DNA from: Mesorhizobium sp. 113-3-3
GTDB lineage: Bacteria; Pseudomonadota; Alphaproteobacteria; Rhizobiales; Rhizobiaceae
Length of the DNA stretch: 64,000 nucleotides
Reading direction: 5' to 3'
Assembly: GCF_016756495.1 (NCBI RefSeq)
Contig: NZ_AP023243.1
Coordinates: forward strand, 372,001-436,000
Shown here in pieces: positions 9,336 to 17,597 of the stretch. How positions within the stretch are numbered: position 1 is the stretch's first letter; each line of letters opens with the position of its first letter. Made by a program: the position numbers and the translations under genes. Under the pieces are notes generated by a model. The model was not told the DNA's origin, made no database searches, and was given only the letters and a program-made list of their open reading frames with translations.

Positions 9336-10354
9336 GCCCGCTCCACCGGCTTGCCGGTCGACTGGCGCACATGCAGTTCCGGCTTGATCAATTCCTGCGA
9401 GGGCCGCACCGTCTGCCCGTTGAGCTTGTCGAGCAGCGCGCTGGCGGCGCGGCGGCCGACCTCGCGCTGGCCGTTCCAAACGGTGGTCAGCGCCGGCGTG
9501 GCGATCGCCGCCTCCTCGAGATCGTCATAGCCGGTGACGGAAATGTCGACGCCCGGCACCAGGCCAGCGCGCGCAATGCCGTTCATCAGGCCAATGGCGA
9601 CAAGGTCGTTCCAGCAGCATGCGGCGGTCGGCCTGTCCTTCAGCGCCAAGAACTGCCCGGCGGCCTCGAAGCCGGCCTGTTTGGTGCGCGGGCCGGCGAT
9701 GCGCCAGGACGGCCTGACTTCAAGCCCGGCAGCCTCCATGGCGTTGACATAGCCCTGGTAGCGGTCGCGGCCGGTGGAAGTCTGGTCGGTGCCGCCGATC
9801 ATGGCGATGCGCTTGTGGCCGAGCGAGATCAGATGGTTGGTGGCAAGCCCGGTGCCGTAGGAATCGTCGCCGCGAAACACCGGCACGTCGGCACCCTCGA
9901 CGGTGCGCGCGATCAGCACCGCCGGCAGGCCGTTCTCCTCGGCCATCAGGATGTCCGCGGCCGGGGTGCCGATGGCCGGCGACATGATGACGCCGTCGGC
10001 GCCGAGCTGCAGCAGCGTGTCGATGAAGGTGCGCTGCTTTTCGAGCTGGTCGTAGTGATTAGACAGGATGAAAGTCTGCCGGCTGCGGTCGAGTTCGCTT
10101 TCGATCGAGCGCAGGATTTCGGCGAAGAACGGGTTCATGATGTCGTGCACGACGACGCCGACAATGCCCGAGCGCGAGGTGCGCAGGCTGGCGGCGCGGC
10201 GATTGTAGATATAGCCGATGGCGCGCGCATGTTCCTTGATGCGGTCGCGCGTCGAGCCGGCAACCAGCGGACTGTCGCGCAGCGCCAGCGACACGGTGGC
10301 CGTGGACACGCCGAGTGCATCGGCGATCGTCGAAAGCTTGATTTTTTGTGCCAG
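9332..10354 (-). CDS. LacI-family transcription regulator, probable CTG start
   Basis: Helix-turn-helix (KLSTIADALGVSTATVSLAL) followed by a periplasmic-binding-protein-like sugar domain. The usual starts in this frame leave only GTG at 10309, which would remove the first HTH helix. The frame is open upstream, and CTG at 10354 gives LAQKIKLSTIADALGV, the normal LacI N-terminus, with G-rich bases before it. From there the protein is 340 residues, the family norm. It probably regulates itself, the coupled 2-hydroxyacid dehydrogenase and perhaps other genes, responding to a sugar or sugar acid. I am sure of the family and moderately sure of the start. Confidence 0.8.
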   Translation of the reverse strand: MAQKIKLSTIADALGVSTATVSLALRDSPLVAGSTRDRIKEHARAIGYIYNRRAASLRTSRSGIVGVVVHDIMNPFFAEILRSIESELDRSRQTFILSNHYDQLEKQRTFIDTLLQLGADGVIMSPAIGTPAADILMAEENGLPAVLIARTVEGADVPVFRGDDSYGTGLATNHLISLGHKRIAMIGGTDQTSTGRDRYQGYVNAMEAAGLEVRPSWRIAGPRTKQAGFEAAGQFLALKDRPTAACCWNDLVAIGLMNGIARAGLVPGVDISVTGYDDLEEAAIATPALTTVWNGQREVGRRAASALLDKLNGQTVRPSQELIKPELHVRQSTGKPVERA

Positions 10355-10389
10355 CGCCTTGCGCCCCCCGAACGAACTGTATTGGGACC

Positions 10390-10400
10390 TAAACAGTTTA
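10390..10400. promoter_or_regulatory. Short palindrome upstream of the LacI gene
   Basis: TAAACAGTTTA has 5-bp arms around one base and lies 36 bases before the proposed start of the LacI-type gene. It may be an autoregulatory operator, although LacI operators usually have a central CG. Confidence 0.25.
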
Positions 10401-10432
10401 AAGGCGGCGTTATGCCACCGATCGGAGGCAAA

Positions 10433-11374
10433 TCAAAGTTTTTTTGCCAGCGCCTCGGCCTCGACATCGGAGGCCGCACGGCTCCGCAGCCGCAGCCGGT
10501 GCTCGCGGTGGACGATGTAGAGGCCGCTGGCGACGATGATCGCGGCGCCGACCAGCGTCCAGCGGTCCGGGAACTGCTTGAAGACGATCCAGCCGGAAAT
10601 GATCATCCACACCATCTGCGAATAGGGATAGGGGGCGAGCGCCGTGGTGGTTGCCAGCCGGTAGGCCTGCACCAGCAGCCAGTGCCCGACACCGCCGAAC
10701 ACGCCAAGCATGAGCAGGACGAACCAGTGCCAGCCATCATGCGGCAGGGAGAAGGAAAACGGCAGCATGGGCAGAAGCAGCACCGTCGGCGCCAGTGCGG
10801 AAAACAGGATCAAGCTTTCCGACGTCTCGGTCGACGACATGCGCCGCGTCATGATCACGTAGAAGCAGTTCGACAGCATCGAGCCGAGTGCGAAGAGATG
10901 CCCGATGCCGAAGACGCCGACACCTGGCCTTGTGATGATCAGGACCCCGGCGAAGGCGGCCAGGATGGCCAGCCAGCGCCGCCAGCCGGCCCATTCGCCG
11001 AGCAGCGGGCCGGCAAGCGCGGTGATCACCATCGGCCCGAAGAAATAGATCGACGTCGTCTCGGCCAGCTGCAGGGAGCGCAGGGCCAGGATGTTGCACA
11101 TGGTCGAGCCGAACAGGAACACGCCGCGCAGCACATGCGCCGGCAGGTTGACCGGGCGAAACCGCATCGGATCGCGCCAGCCGCGCAGGAGGGTGCCGAC
11201 CAGAACGACATGCACGGCAAAGCGCACCCAGGCGACGATCAGCGCGGAGACGCCGGCCAGGACGAGATATTTGCTCGAGGTGTCGAGGAAGGTGAAGAAG
11301 ATATAGGTGGTGAGCATGCACAGGATCGCCACCGGCGGCGTCGCGCTCTCGACATATCTTTGGGAAGCATTCAC
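10433..11374 (-). CDS. EamA-family (drug/metabolite transporter superfamily) permease
   Basis: A 313-residue inner-membrane protein with ten predicted hydrophobic segments in two EamA repeats. Typical blocks are YIFFTFLDTSSKYLVLAG, SLQLAETTSIYFFGP in the first half and LATTTALAPYPYSQMVW in the second. These proteins export or import small metabolites; the substrate is unknown. It reads in the same direction as, and 78 bases upstream of, the LacI-type gene. Confidence 0.85.
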   Translation of the reverse strand: MNASQRYVESATPPVAILCMLTTYIFFTFLDTSSKYLVLAGVSALIVAWVRFAVHVVLVGTLLRGWRDPMRFRPVNLPAHVLRGVFLFGSTMCNILALRSLQLAETTSIYFFGPMVITALAGPLLGEWAGWRRWLAILAAFAGVLIITRPGVGVFGIGHLFALGSMLSNCFYVIMTRRMSSTETSESLILFSALAPTVLLLPMLPFSFSLPHDGWHWFVLLMLGVFGGVGHWLLVQAYRLATTTALAPYPYSQMVWMIISGWIVFKQFPDRWTLVGAAIIVASGLYIVHREHRLRLRSRAASDVEAEALAKKL

Positions 11375-11517
11375 GTGCAGGCCGGGGAAAAGCGGGGCTG
11401 GAGCCCACCTTTGCGGGAATTGTAGCGTGCCGGCAAGCCAATTGTCGGCCGCGGCCGCGCGCCTGAGCTCGCTGGCACAACAATAGAAGCCGCCAGGCTT
11501 AGTCCAGGCTTCCCACG

Positions 11518-11925
11518 CTATGCCTGCATGCGGGCGCCCTTGGTGATCTTGTCGACCACCTTCTTCTCGGCGCGCAGCGCGATGCCGACCACCTTGGCAT
11601 CTTCAGGCGCGAACTCCGCAAAGACGGCGCGGTTGGCGGCATCGAAGCCGGTGGAAAACATCTCCTCGACATAGAGCGACGTCGTCACGCCGCGCTCCAG
11701 CGCGCGCCGATGGATCGTTGCGAGCGTCGTCTGGTCGGCCGACAGCACGATGACCGGCTGGATCGACAGGGGATTGTAGAGATTGCCTGAGCGGTCGCGA
11801 TAGGGCTCCCCGATGATGTCGGGAAACTGCGCGACGACGCCGCTGGTCAAAAAGGCGGTGACATTGAGTTTCTGCCAGACGGGCAAGTCTTCCCGCAGCA
11901 CGATTGCAAATTTCGTATCGAACAT
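11518..11925 (-). CDS. DUF2000 family protein
   Basis: A 135-residue soluble protein starting MFDTKFAIVLREDLPVWQKL, with the DUF2000 signatures NVTAFLTSG and YRDRSGNLYNP. An in-frame ATG at 11940 would add five residues (MVHFL). The family has no settled function and is structurally related to peptidyl-tRNA hydrolase-like folds. It is divergent from an AraC-type regulator with about 50 bases between starts, a common pairing that suggests control by that regulator. Confidence 0.75.
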   Translation of the reverse strand: MFDTKFAIVLREDLPVWQKLNVTAFLTSGVVAQFPDIIGEPYRDRSGNLYNPLSIQPVIVLSADQTTLATIHRRALERGVTTSLYVEEMFSTGFDAANRAVFAEFAPEDAKVVGIALRAEKKVVDKITKGARMQA

Positions 11926-11977
11926 GAGAAAATGGACCATTCGAGGTTGTGCCCCGATTGCGGGGCTGAAAGAGACG

Positions 11978-12850
11978 ATGTCGTTCGAACTAGACCGGCA
12001 GGCCTTCGAGGGTCTTGGACGTTTGTGCGCCGAGGCGGCGGAGAACTGCATCATCTCCGCACCCGACCCCGCCGGCATGGAGCGGATCGAGGCGCGCTTT
12101 CACGGCAGCGCCTTCGACCTGCATCGTCATGACACTTACGCGATCGGGGTGACGCTGCAGGGCGTGCAGACCTTTCGCTATCGCGGCGCGACGCGGTCAA
12201 GCCTGCCTGGGCAGATCATCGTGCTGCATCCCGACGAACTGCATGATGGCGGCGCCGGCACCGAGGACGGATTGCGCTACAGGATGCTCTATCTCGAACC
12301 GTCGCTGATGCTTGACTGCCTTGGCGGCGCATCCCTGCCCTTTGTCAGGGATGCGGTGGTGAGGGACGACGCCTTCTGCACGACGCTGCTTTCAGCGCTG
12401 GGGCCGCTGCAGCAGGAACTCGACGAGCTGTTCGTCGACGATTTCCTCACGCAACTGATGCACGGCCTGGCACGCCATGCCGGCCAGCCGGCAAAGCCGA
12501 TGGCGAGGACGGCGTGGCGGGCGGCGGCGCTGGCGCGGGACTATCTGACGGAGAACGCAACGCGGGCCGTGCGCTCCGGCGAACTGGAGGCCGTCACCGG
12601 GCTCGACCGCTATGCCTTGTCGAGGCATTTCCGCGCCGCCTTCTCGACCAGCCCGCATCGTTTCCTGGTGATGCGCCGGCTTCAGCGCGCGCGGCGGATG
12701 ATGGCCGCCGGCGAGCCCCTGGCGCAGATCGCGGTGGAGGCCGGCTTCACCGACCAGAGCCACTTCAACAGGCATTTCAAGAAAGCGTTCGGCATGACGC
12801 CGGGACGCTGGTCCTCACTGATCCGGGACTCGGCCCCGGCGGCGGCCTGA
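11978..12850 (+). CDS. AraC-family transcription regulator
   Basis: A 290-residue protein with an N-terminal cupin-type AraC-binding domain (FDLHRHDTYAIGVTLQGVQTF) and a C-terminal double HTH. Visible HTH parts are GLDRYALSRHFRAAFSTSPH and IAVEAGFTDQSHFNRHFKKA, followed by FGMTPGRW. The ATG at 11978 follows AAAGAGACG; the longer open frame upstream overlaps the divergent DUF2000 gene and is not needed. It probably controls the DUF2000 gene. Its stop abuts the stop of the convergent MarR gene. Confidence 0.88.
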   Translation: MSFELDRQAFEGLGRLCAEAAENCIISAPDPAGMERIEARFHGSAFDLHRHDTYAIGVTLQGVQTFRYRGATRSSLPGQIIVLHPDELHDGGAGTEDGLRYRMLYLEPSLMLDCLGGASLPFVRDAVVRDDAFCTTLLSALGPLQQELDELFVDDFLTQLMHGLARHAGQPAKPMARTAWRAAALARDYLTENATRAVRSGELEAVTGLDRYALSRHFRAAFSTSPHRFLVMRRLQRARRMMAAGEPLAQIAVEAGFTDQSHFNRHFKKAFGMTPGRWSSLIRDSAPAAA

Positions 12851-13321
12851 TCAGTCGTCCGACTCGGCGTCGTCGTCGATCAGCTCCAGCTCCTCGTTGG
12901 AGAGGTTGGCCTCGATGCGGGCGAGCAGCTTGAACAGCGCCTTCTGGTCCTTCTTGTCGAGGCCCTTCAGCGCCTGCTTTTCGGTCTTCTTGACCGACTT
13001 CTCGATGGCGCGGATGGTTTCGCGGCCGCTGTCGGTGAGGAAGATATGGGCCTGGCGGGCATCGGCCTCGGAGGCGCGCTTTTCCAGAAAGCCCTGCGCC
13101 TGCAGCCGGTTGATGGTCTTGGTGATGGTGGGCGGGCGAACGCCCAGGCGACCAGCCAGATTGCCGGGCGTCTGGCCGTCCTCGCGGTCGAGCGCCAGCA
13201 TGATCTGATCCTGGCCGGCATAGAAGCCGTGCGCCAGGAGCCGGGCCGCCAGCGCGGTTCTTGCCAGCCTGGCCGCAGAATGCAGCCGGCTCATTGTTGC
13301 AGTCTTGTCCGCCTTGGCCAT
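12851..13321 (-). CDS. MarR-family transcription regulator
   Basis: A 156-residue winged-helix protein: TPGNLAGRLGVRPPTITKTI (recognition region), then the wing with RASEADARQAHIFLTDSGR. The C-terminus is lysine-rich and then strongly acidic (EELELIDDDAESDD). The ATG at 13321 has GAGGG six bases upstream; ATG at 13327 would add two residues but lies directly on the ribosome site. The gene is convergent with the AraC gene with no gap. The ligand and targets are unknown. Confidence 0.82.
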   Translation of the reverse strand: MAKADKTATMSRLHSAARLARTALAARLLAHGFYAGQDQIMLALDREDGQTPGNLAGRLGVRPPTITKTINRLQAQGFLEKRASEADARQAHIFLTDSGRETIRAIEKSVKKTEKQALKGLDKKDQKALFKLLARIEANLSNEELELIDDDAESDD

Positions 13322-13721
13322 GGTCATCCCTCTTCGGCCATACCGGTGGCGACAGCATAGACGCAGCCGGCCGGTTGGCAATCGACGATAAAAAGAATCC
13401 GGCGCATGAAACAGCTTTGCCGGCAAGCATTGCGGTGCCCGCCGTGGCTAATGCCAGATGTTTATTTCAGTTAGATGACAAACGACTTTTCGCCGCACAG
13501 GAATCGCCGCAAGGGCGGGGCGCGCGGGGCATGAGACGCGTTTTGCTCACCAGCAAGGCGCGCTCCCATGGCCGTCCGGCATGCCAATATCCCAGTGGCC
13601 GGCCCGACAGCTTTGGCCCATCGGTTTGCCCCGTGCAAAAGCCCCGCACACATCCTATATGGAACCGACAACCCCTTTTTCGTGGCCTGGATTTCAAGGC
13701 CCAGTCATCTCGAGGCAAGCC
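13322..13721. other. Intergenic stretch before the CobW-type gene
   Basis: About 400 bases with no gene I can support. Open frames here on both strands are continuations of the flanking genes with no ribosome site. I looked for a Zur-type AT-rich palindrome ahead of the metallochaperone gene and saw none that was convincing. Confidence 0.5.
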
Positions 13722-14789
13722 ATGAGCGACGCACAGACGCAGATTCCCGTAACCGTTCTCACCGGCTATCTCGGCGCCGGCAAGACGACGCTGCTCAACC
13801 GCATCCTGTCGGAGAACCATGGCAAGCGTTACGCGGTCATCGTCAACGAATTCGGCGAAATCGGCATCGACAACGACCTGATCGTGGAATCCGACGAGGA
13901 AATCTACGAGATGAACAATGGCTGCGTCTGCTGCACGGTGCGCGGCGACCTGATCCGCGTCGTCGAGGGCCTGATGCGCAGGCCCGGCCGCTTCGACGCC
14001 ATCGTCGTCGAGACCACCGGTCTCGCCGATCCGGTGCCGGTGGCGCAGACCTTCTTCATGGACGACGATGTGCGCTCCAAGACCAAGCTCGATGCGGTGG
14101 TGGCGCTGGTCGACGCCAAGCATCTGCCGCTCAGGCTCAAGGATTCCAAGGAAGCCGAGGACCAGATCGCCTTCGCCGATGTCGTCGTGCTCAACAAGAC
14201 CGACCTCGTCACCCCCGAAGAGCTCGCCAAGGTGGAGGCGACCATCCGCGCCATCAATCCGGCGGCCAGGATCCATCGCACGACGCGCGCCGGCGTCGCC
14301 CTGTCGGAAGTGCTCGACCGCGGCGCCTTCGATCTTGCCCGCGCACTGGAAAACGACCCGCATTTCCTCGAGGCGCATGATGACCACCATCATCATGACC
14401 ACGACCACGATCATCACGACCATGACCATCATGATCATGACGGGCATGACCATCATCACCACGACCACGCGCATCCGTCCGACATCCACGACGTGACGGT
14501 GCAGTCGGTGTCGCTGCGCGGTGGCGAGATGGACCCGAAGAAGTTCTTCCCATGGATCGAGAAGATCACCCAGATGGAAGGCCCCAACATCCTGCGGCTG
14601 AAGGGCATCATTGCCTTGAAGGGCGATGACGAGCGCTACGTCATCCAAGGCGTGCACATGATCATCGAGGGCGACCACCAGCGCGCCTGGAAGGACGGCG
14701 AGAAGCATGAGAGCCGGCTGGTGTTCATCGGCCGCGAACTCGACGCCGAGCGGCTGAAGAAGAGTTTTGACGCCTGCCAGGCGGCTTGA
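13722..14789 (+). CDS. CobW/COG0523-family GTPase, probable zinc metallochaperone
   Basis: A 355-residue G3E GTPase. P-loop GYLGAGKTTLLNR, the family metal site NNGCVCCTVRGDL (CxCC), and NKTD guanine-specificity motif are all present. A histidine/aspartate-rich stretch lies at about residues 220-253, well suited to binding zinc. A CobW C-terminal domain follows. The start at 13722 gives MSDAQTQIPVTVLTGYLGAG; the frame is open upstream without a ribosome site. Downstream lies a WD40 protein. Relatives deliver metal ions to client proteins; the client here is not evident. Confidence 0.87.
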   Translation: MSDAQTQIPVTVLTGYLGAGKTTLLNRILSENHGKRYAVIVNEFGEIGIDNDLIVESDEEIYEMNNGCVCCTVRGDLIRVVEGLMRRPGRFDAIVVETTGLADPVPVAQTFFMDDDVRSKTKLDAVVALVDAKHLPLRLKDSKEAEDQIAFADVVVLNKTDLVTPEELAKVEATIRAINPAARIHRTTRAGVALSEVLDRGAFDLARALENDPHFLEAHDDHHHHDHDHDHHDHDHHDHDGHDHHHHDHAHPSDIHDVTVQSVSLRGGEMDPKKFFPWIEKITQMEGPNILRLKGIIALKGDDERYVIQGVHMIIEGDHQRAWKDGEKHESRLVFIGRELDAERLKKSFDACQAA

Positions 14790-14825
14790 TTTCCTGACTT
14801 TATGGCGCTAGCGCTGCCCTTTCTT

Positions 14826-14971
14826 CCTTCTCCCCTTGTGGGAGAAGGTGGCCTCGCGAAGCGAGGTCGGATGAGGGGTGTTCCAGCTTGGCACTGACGG
14901 CGTTCCGTCACCCACCCCTCATCCGGCTCGGCGCTACGCGCCGATCCACCTTCTCCCACAAGGGGAGAAGG
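14826..14971. repeat. Rhizobial palindromic mosaic repeat, inverted arms
   Basis: A large imperfect inverted repeat. Each end has a hairpin of CCTTCTCCCC/GGGGAGAAGG type around TTGTGGGAGA, with CGGATGAGGGG inside the arms. Related copies lie at 23228-23370, 32850-32987 and 51160-51266. It resembles the RIME/Bru-RS type of repeat known in Rhizobiales. It lies between the CobW-type and WD40 genes. Confidence 0.8.
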
Positions 14972-15039
14972 TTGGCGCCACACCTGGCCGCGCTGGCGCC
15001 TTCTTGGGGTTGGCGACAAATTTCATTGGAATGGTTCTG

Positions 15040-16014
15040 ATGCCCACAGTTGCCCCTCTCGACCTCGATGGCCATTGCGTTGCCGCTGTCTTCCTTGGCG
15101 AGGTGCCGCATTTTGCGCTGGCCGATGGCGCCATCCATCGGCTCGACAATGGTCACAAGACCACCCAGGCCAATGACGGGCTGCTGGCGGCTTTCCATGA
15201 TGCGGCCAACGACCGGCTGATTACCGGCGGCGAGGATGGCAAGGTGTTTGCCATCAAGGCAGGCGGCGAAGCCCAGGACGTGGCGAGCGCCGGCAAGAAA
15301 TGGATCACCAGCGTTGCCGCCGGGCCGCAGGGCGCCATCGCCTATGCCACGGGCAAGACCGCTTTCGTGCGTTTCGCCGATGGCAAGACCAGGGAATTTG
15401 CCCATCCGCGCTCGGTCGAGGGGCTGGCGTTTTCGCCCAAGGGCATGCGCTTCGGTGTCGCCCGCTATAATGGCGCGACGCTGCACTTCCCGGCCGCCGA
15501 GGGCAAGCCGGTGGAGCTCGAATGGGCCGGCGCCCATACCGGCATTACCTTCTCGCCGGACGGCGCCTTCCTCGTCACCACCATGCAGGAAAATGCCCTG
15601 CATGGCTGGAAGCTCGCCGACGGCAAGCACATGCGCATGTCCGGCTATCCCGGCAAGGTCAAAAGCCTGTCATGGAGCGTCAAAGGCAAATGGCTGGCGA
15701 GCTCCGGGGCACCGGCGGCGATCGTCTGGCCGTTTTCGGGCAAGGACGGGCCGATGGGCAAGGCGCCGCTGGAACTCGGCACGCGCGGCAACACGATGGT
15801 GACCTCGGTTGCCTGCCATCCAAGCCAGGATGTCGTCGCCATCGGCTACGAGGACGGCATGGTGATCGCCGCACGCTTCGCCGACTCCAAGGAAGTGCTG
15901 TTGCGCCGGCAAGGCAAGGGCGCCATCACCTCGATGATGTGGGACAAGGAAGAACGTCGCATCGCCTTCGGCAGTGCGGCCGGTGATTGCGGCGTCATCG
16001 ACATCACGGCCTGA
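15040..16014 (+). CDS. WD40-repeat beta-propeller protein
   Basis: A 324-residue protein of repeated ~40-residue blades, e.g. GLLAAFHDAANDRLITGGED, VEGLAFSPKGMRFGVARYNG, TGITFSPDGAFLVTTMQENA and VTSVACHPSQDVVAIGYEDG. There is no signal peptide, so it is probably cytoplasmic and acts as a protein-interaction scaffold. ATG at 15031 and 15040 are both possible; upstream codons fall in the repeat. The neighbouring CobW-type metallochaperone suggests a link to metal handling, but the two are separated by a palindromic repeat, so co-transcription is uncertain. Confidence 0.78.
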   Translation: MPTVAPLDLDGHCVAAVFLGEVPHFALADGAIHRLDNGHKTTQANDGLLAAFHDAANDRLITGGEDGKVFAIKAGGEAQDVASAGKKWITSVAAGPQGAIAYATGKTAFVRFADGKTREFAHPRSVEGLAFSPKGMRFGVARYNGATLHFPAAEGKPVELEWAGAHTGITFSPDGAFLVTTMQENALHGWKLADGKHMRMSGYPGKVKSLSWSVKGKWLASSGAPAAIVWPFSGKDGPMGKAPLELGTRGNTMVTSVACHPSQDVVAIGYEDGMVIAARFADSKEVLLRRQGKGAITSMMWDKEERRIAFGSAAGDCGVIDITA

Positions 16015-16016
16015 TC

Positions 16017-16472
16017 TCACCGCGCCTGCGCGGCCAGCCGAACAGGTTTCCGCCGCAGCGACAGCCCATCGCGCATGTTGAGCGACAGCAGTGCGATATT
16101 CGTGGCGCCGGCTAGCAGTTCGATCGCCTGGACGATCGTGAAAAGATTGTCGAAGCGGCCGGCCGTGGCAAAGCTGCTGAGCAGGTAGGCCGAGGGCACG
16201 AGCACCAGCAATCCATTGGCGGCGATGATGCGCATGCGCCACTTCTTGCGTGCCACGGCCGGGCTCTTCCAGCCCTTGCCGAGCGAGAAGCCCGACGCGC
16301 CGGCGATGATCATCGCCGGGATGAGCACCGCCATGCCGGCCAGCACAGAGTTTTTGACCGTTGCGATCGCGGCCGTGTCGCCGAGCAGTTCAACCGTTGC
16401 CGTCGACAGCCAGAAAGCAGACACCGTGATGAGCGCGACTGCGCCCGCCGCCGCATGAATTCTGGTTTTCAT
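16017..16472 (-). CDS. Small four-helix membrane protein of unknown function
   Basis: A 151-residue protein with about four hydrophobic segments (residues 5-25, 38-60, 80-103 and 112-130) and a basic C-terminus (LRRKPVRLAAQAR). I do not recognise the family. Of three in-frame ATGs (16484, 16478, 16472), the last has GGAG six bases upstream and is chosen; the first lies inside an operator. It is divergent from a MarR gene and shares its control region, so it is the most likely regulatory target, perhaps in drug or stress response. Confidence 0.65.
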   Translation of the reverse strand: MKTRIHAAAGAVALITVSAFWLSTATVELLGDTAAIATVKNSVLAGMAVLIPAMIIAGASGFSLGKGWKSPAVARKKWRMRIIAANGLLVLVPSAYLLSSFATAGRFDNLFTIVQAIELLAGATNIALLSLNMRDGLSLRRKPVRLAAQAR

Positions 16473-16482
16473 TTTCATCTCC

Positions 16483-16516
16483 ATAGCAAGCTATATCTCA
16501 TTGCATAGCATGCTAT
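16483..16516. promoter_or_regulatory. Paired MarR operator candidates
   Basis: ATAGCAAGCTAT (16483-16494, one mismatch from a perfect palindrome) and ATAGCATGCTAT (16505-16516, perfect) share the same half-sites. Their centres are 22 bp apart, about two helical turns. They lie in the divergent region between the membrane protein and the MarR gene. Confidence 0.7.
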
Positions 16517-16536
16517 TCAACTATTATCTGGCGGGC

Positions 16537-16968
16537 ATGACATTTCAGAAGGAACGATCCGCCGGATTCCTGGCCAACCACATGGCGCGGTTGTTTGCCA
16601 ACGGGCTGCAGCAGCGCATCCGGCCGCTCGGCCTGGCGCCCGCCCAGTTCATGACGCTGCTGGCGCTGTGGGATGAAGATGGCCTGACGCAACGCGAACT
16701 CGTGCAGCGCCTCAACGTGGAACAGGCGACGATGGCCAACACGCTGATCCGCATGGAACGTGACGGGTTGATCGAACGACGCCTGCACCCCGAAGACGGC
16801 CGCTCGCAGTCGATCCACCTCACCGCGAAAGCCGTGGGCCTGCGCGAACCGGCGACGCAGGCCGCGCGCTCACAGAACGAGCTGGCACTGACCGGCTTCA
16901 GCGAGGAGGAGCGGCTGGTGTTTCTCGACCTGATGCGACGCGCCATCGCCTCGATGCAGGCAGGCTGA
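16537..16968 (+). CDS. MarR-family transcription regulator
   Basis: A 143-residue winged-helix regulator starting MTFQKERSAGFLANHMARLF. The DNA-binding segment is LTQRELVQRLNVEQATMANT, and the wing contains RLHPEDGRSQSIHLT. The open frame to 16501 has no ATG and would cross the operator. It probably represses itself and the divergent membrane protein through the two matching palindromes at 16483-16516. The inducer is unknown. Confidence 0.85.
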   Translation: MTFQKERSAGFLANHMARLFANGLQQRIRPLGLAPAQFMTLLALWDEDGLTQRELVQRLNVEQATMANTLIRMERDGLIERRLHPEDGRSQSIHLTAKAVGLREPATQAARSQNELALTGFSEEERLVFLDLMRRAIASMQAG

Positions 16969-16986
16969 CACGATCGACCGGCGAGC

Positions 16987-17439
16987 CTACTCGGCCCCGC
17001 ACGATACCTTGCCTGTTAACTCCACCGGCTTGCCCTCCTTCTCCGTGTCGGCGGCATTGTCGTAGACGGCAAGCGTGTACTGGCCGTCATAGACGCCTTC
17101 GTCGCTGGCCTTGGTCAGGATCGTCAGTTCGACCGAATTGAAGGCGTTTGCCACCTCGTGCTCGTGGTAGATGTTCAGCCGCAGTTCCTTGTCGTCGAGC
17201 CAGTACTGAGTCAGGTTGGAATCCTCGAACACCGTCTTGCGCAATCCATCGCCAGCCGGTCTCGCCTTGATTTCGAGATCGCCGCGGAAGTTGAAGGTCG
17301 GGCCGCCCATGCCCCTGGTGACGCCGGCGCCGACGTCGAATGTCACCGCCGTATCGTCGACGTTGCACCAGATGCCGCCCGAGGCGAAGGCCGCGCCGGT
17401 CGAGACCAGAAGCATTGCCGCGCAGATGATCGTGCGCAT
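16987..17439 (-). CDS. Exported small protein of unknown function
   Basis: A 150-residue protein with a clear Sec signal (MRTIICAAMLLVSTGAAFA). The mature region is mostly beta-strand-like, with one cysteine near each end (GGIWCNVDD and GKVSCGAE), probably a disulfide in the periplasm. Start 17439 is preceded by GGGGGAACACAAAA. I do not recognise the family. It is monocistronic and convergent with the MarR gene. Confidence 0.65.
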   Translation of the reverse strand: MRTIICAAMLLVSTGAAFASGGIWCNVDDTAVTFDVGAGVTRGMGGPTFNFRGDLEIKARPAGDGLRKTVFEDSNLTQYWLDDKELRLNIYHEHEVANAFNSVELTILTKASDEGVYDGQYTLAVYDNAADTEKEGKPVELTGKVSCGAE

Positions 17440-17597
17440 TTTTGTGTTCCCCCACACCAATTCCCACTCACATTGGCGCTGACTTCGGCAGCACGGTCAA
17501 GCGCCATAGGAAAGGCTGAGCCAATGCAGGGCAAGCGCGCGGCCAATTGCGGTTGCGGACATGGATTGGCTAAGAGGGACGGACGAGAGGGGTTTTC

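Noticed and set aside
9371..11425. 684-codon open frame on the plus strand
   Set aside because: It covers the LacI and EamA genes in antisense, with no recognisable domain and no ribosome site.
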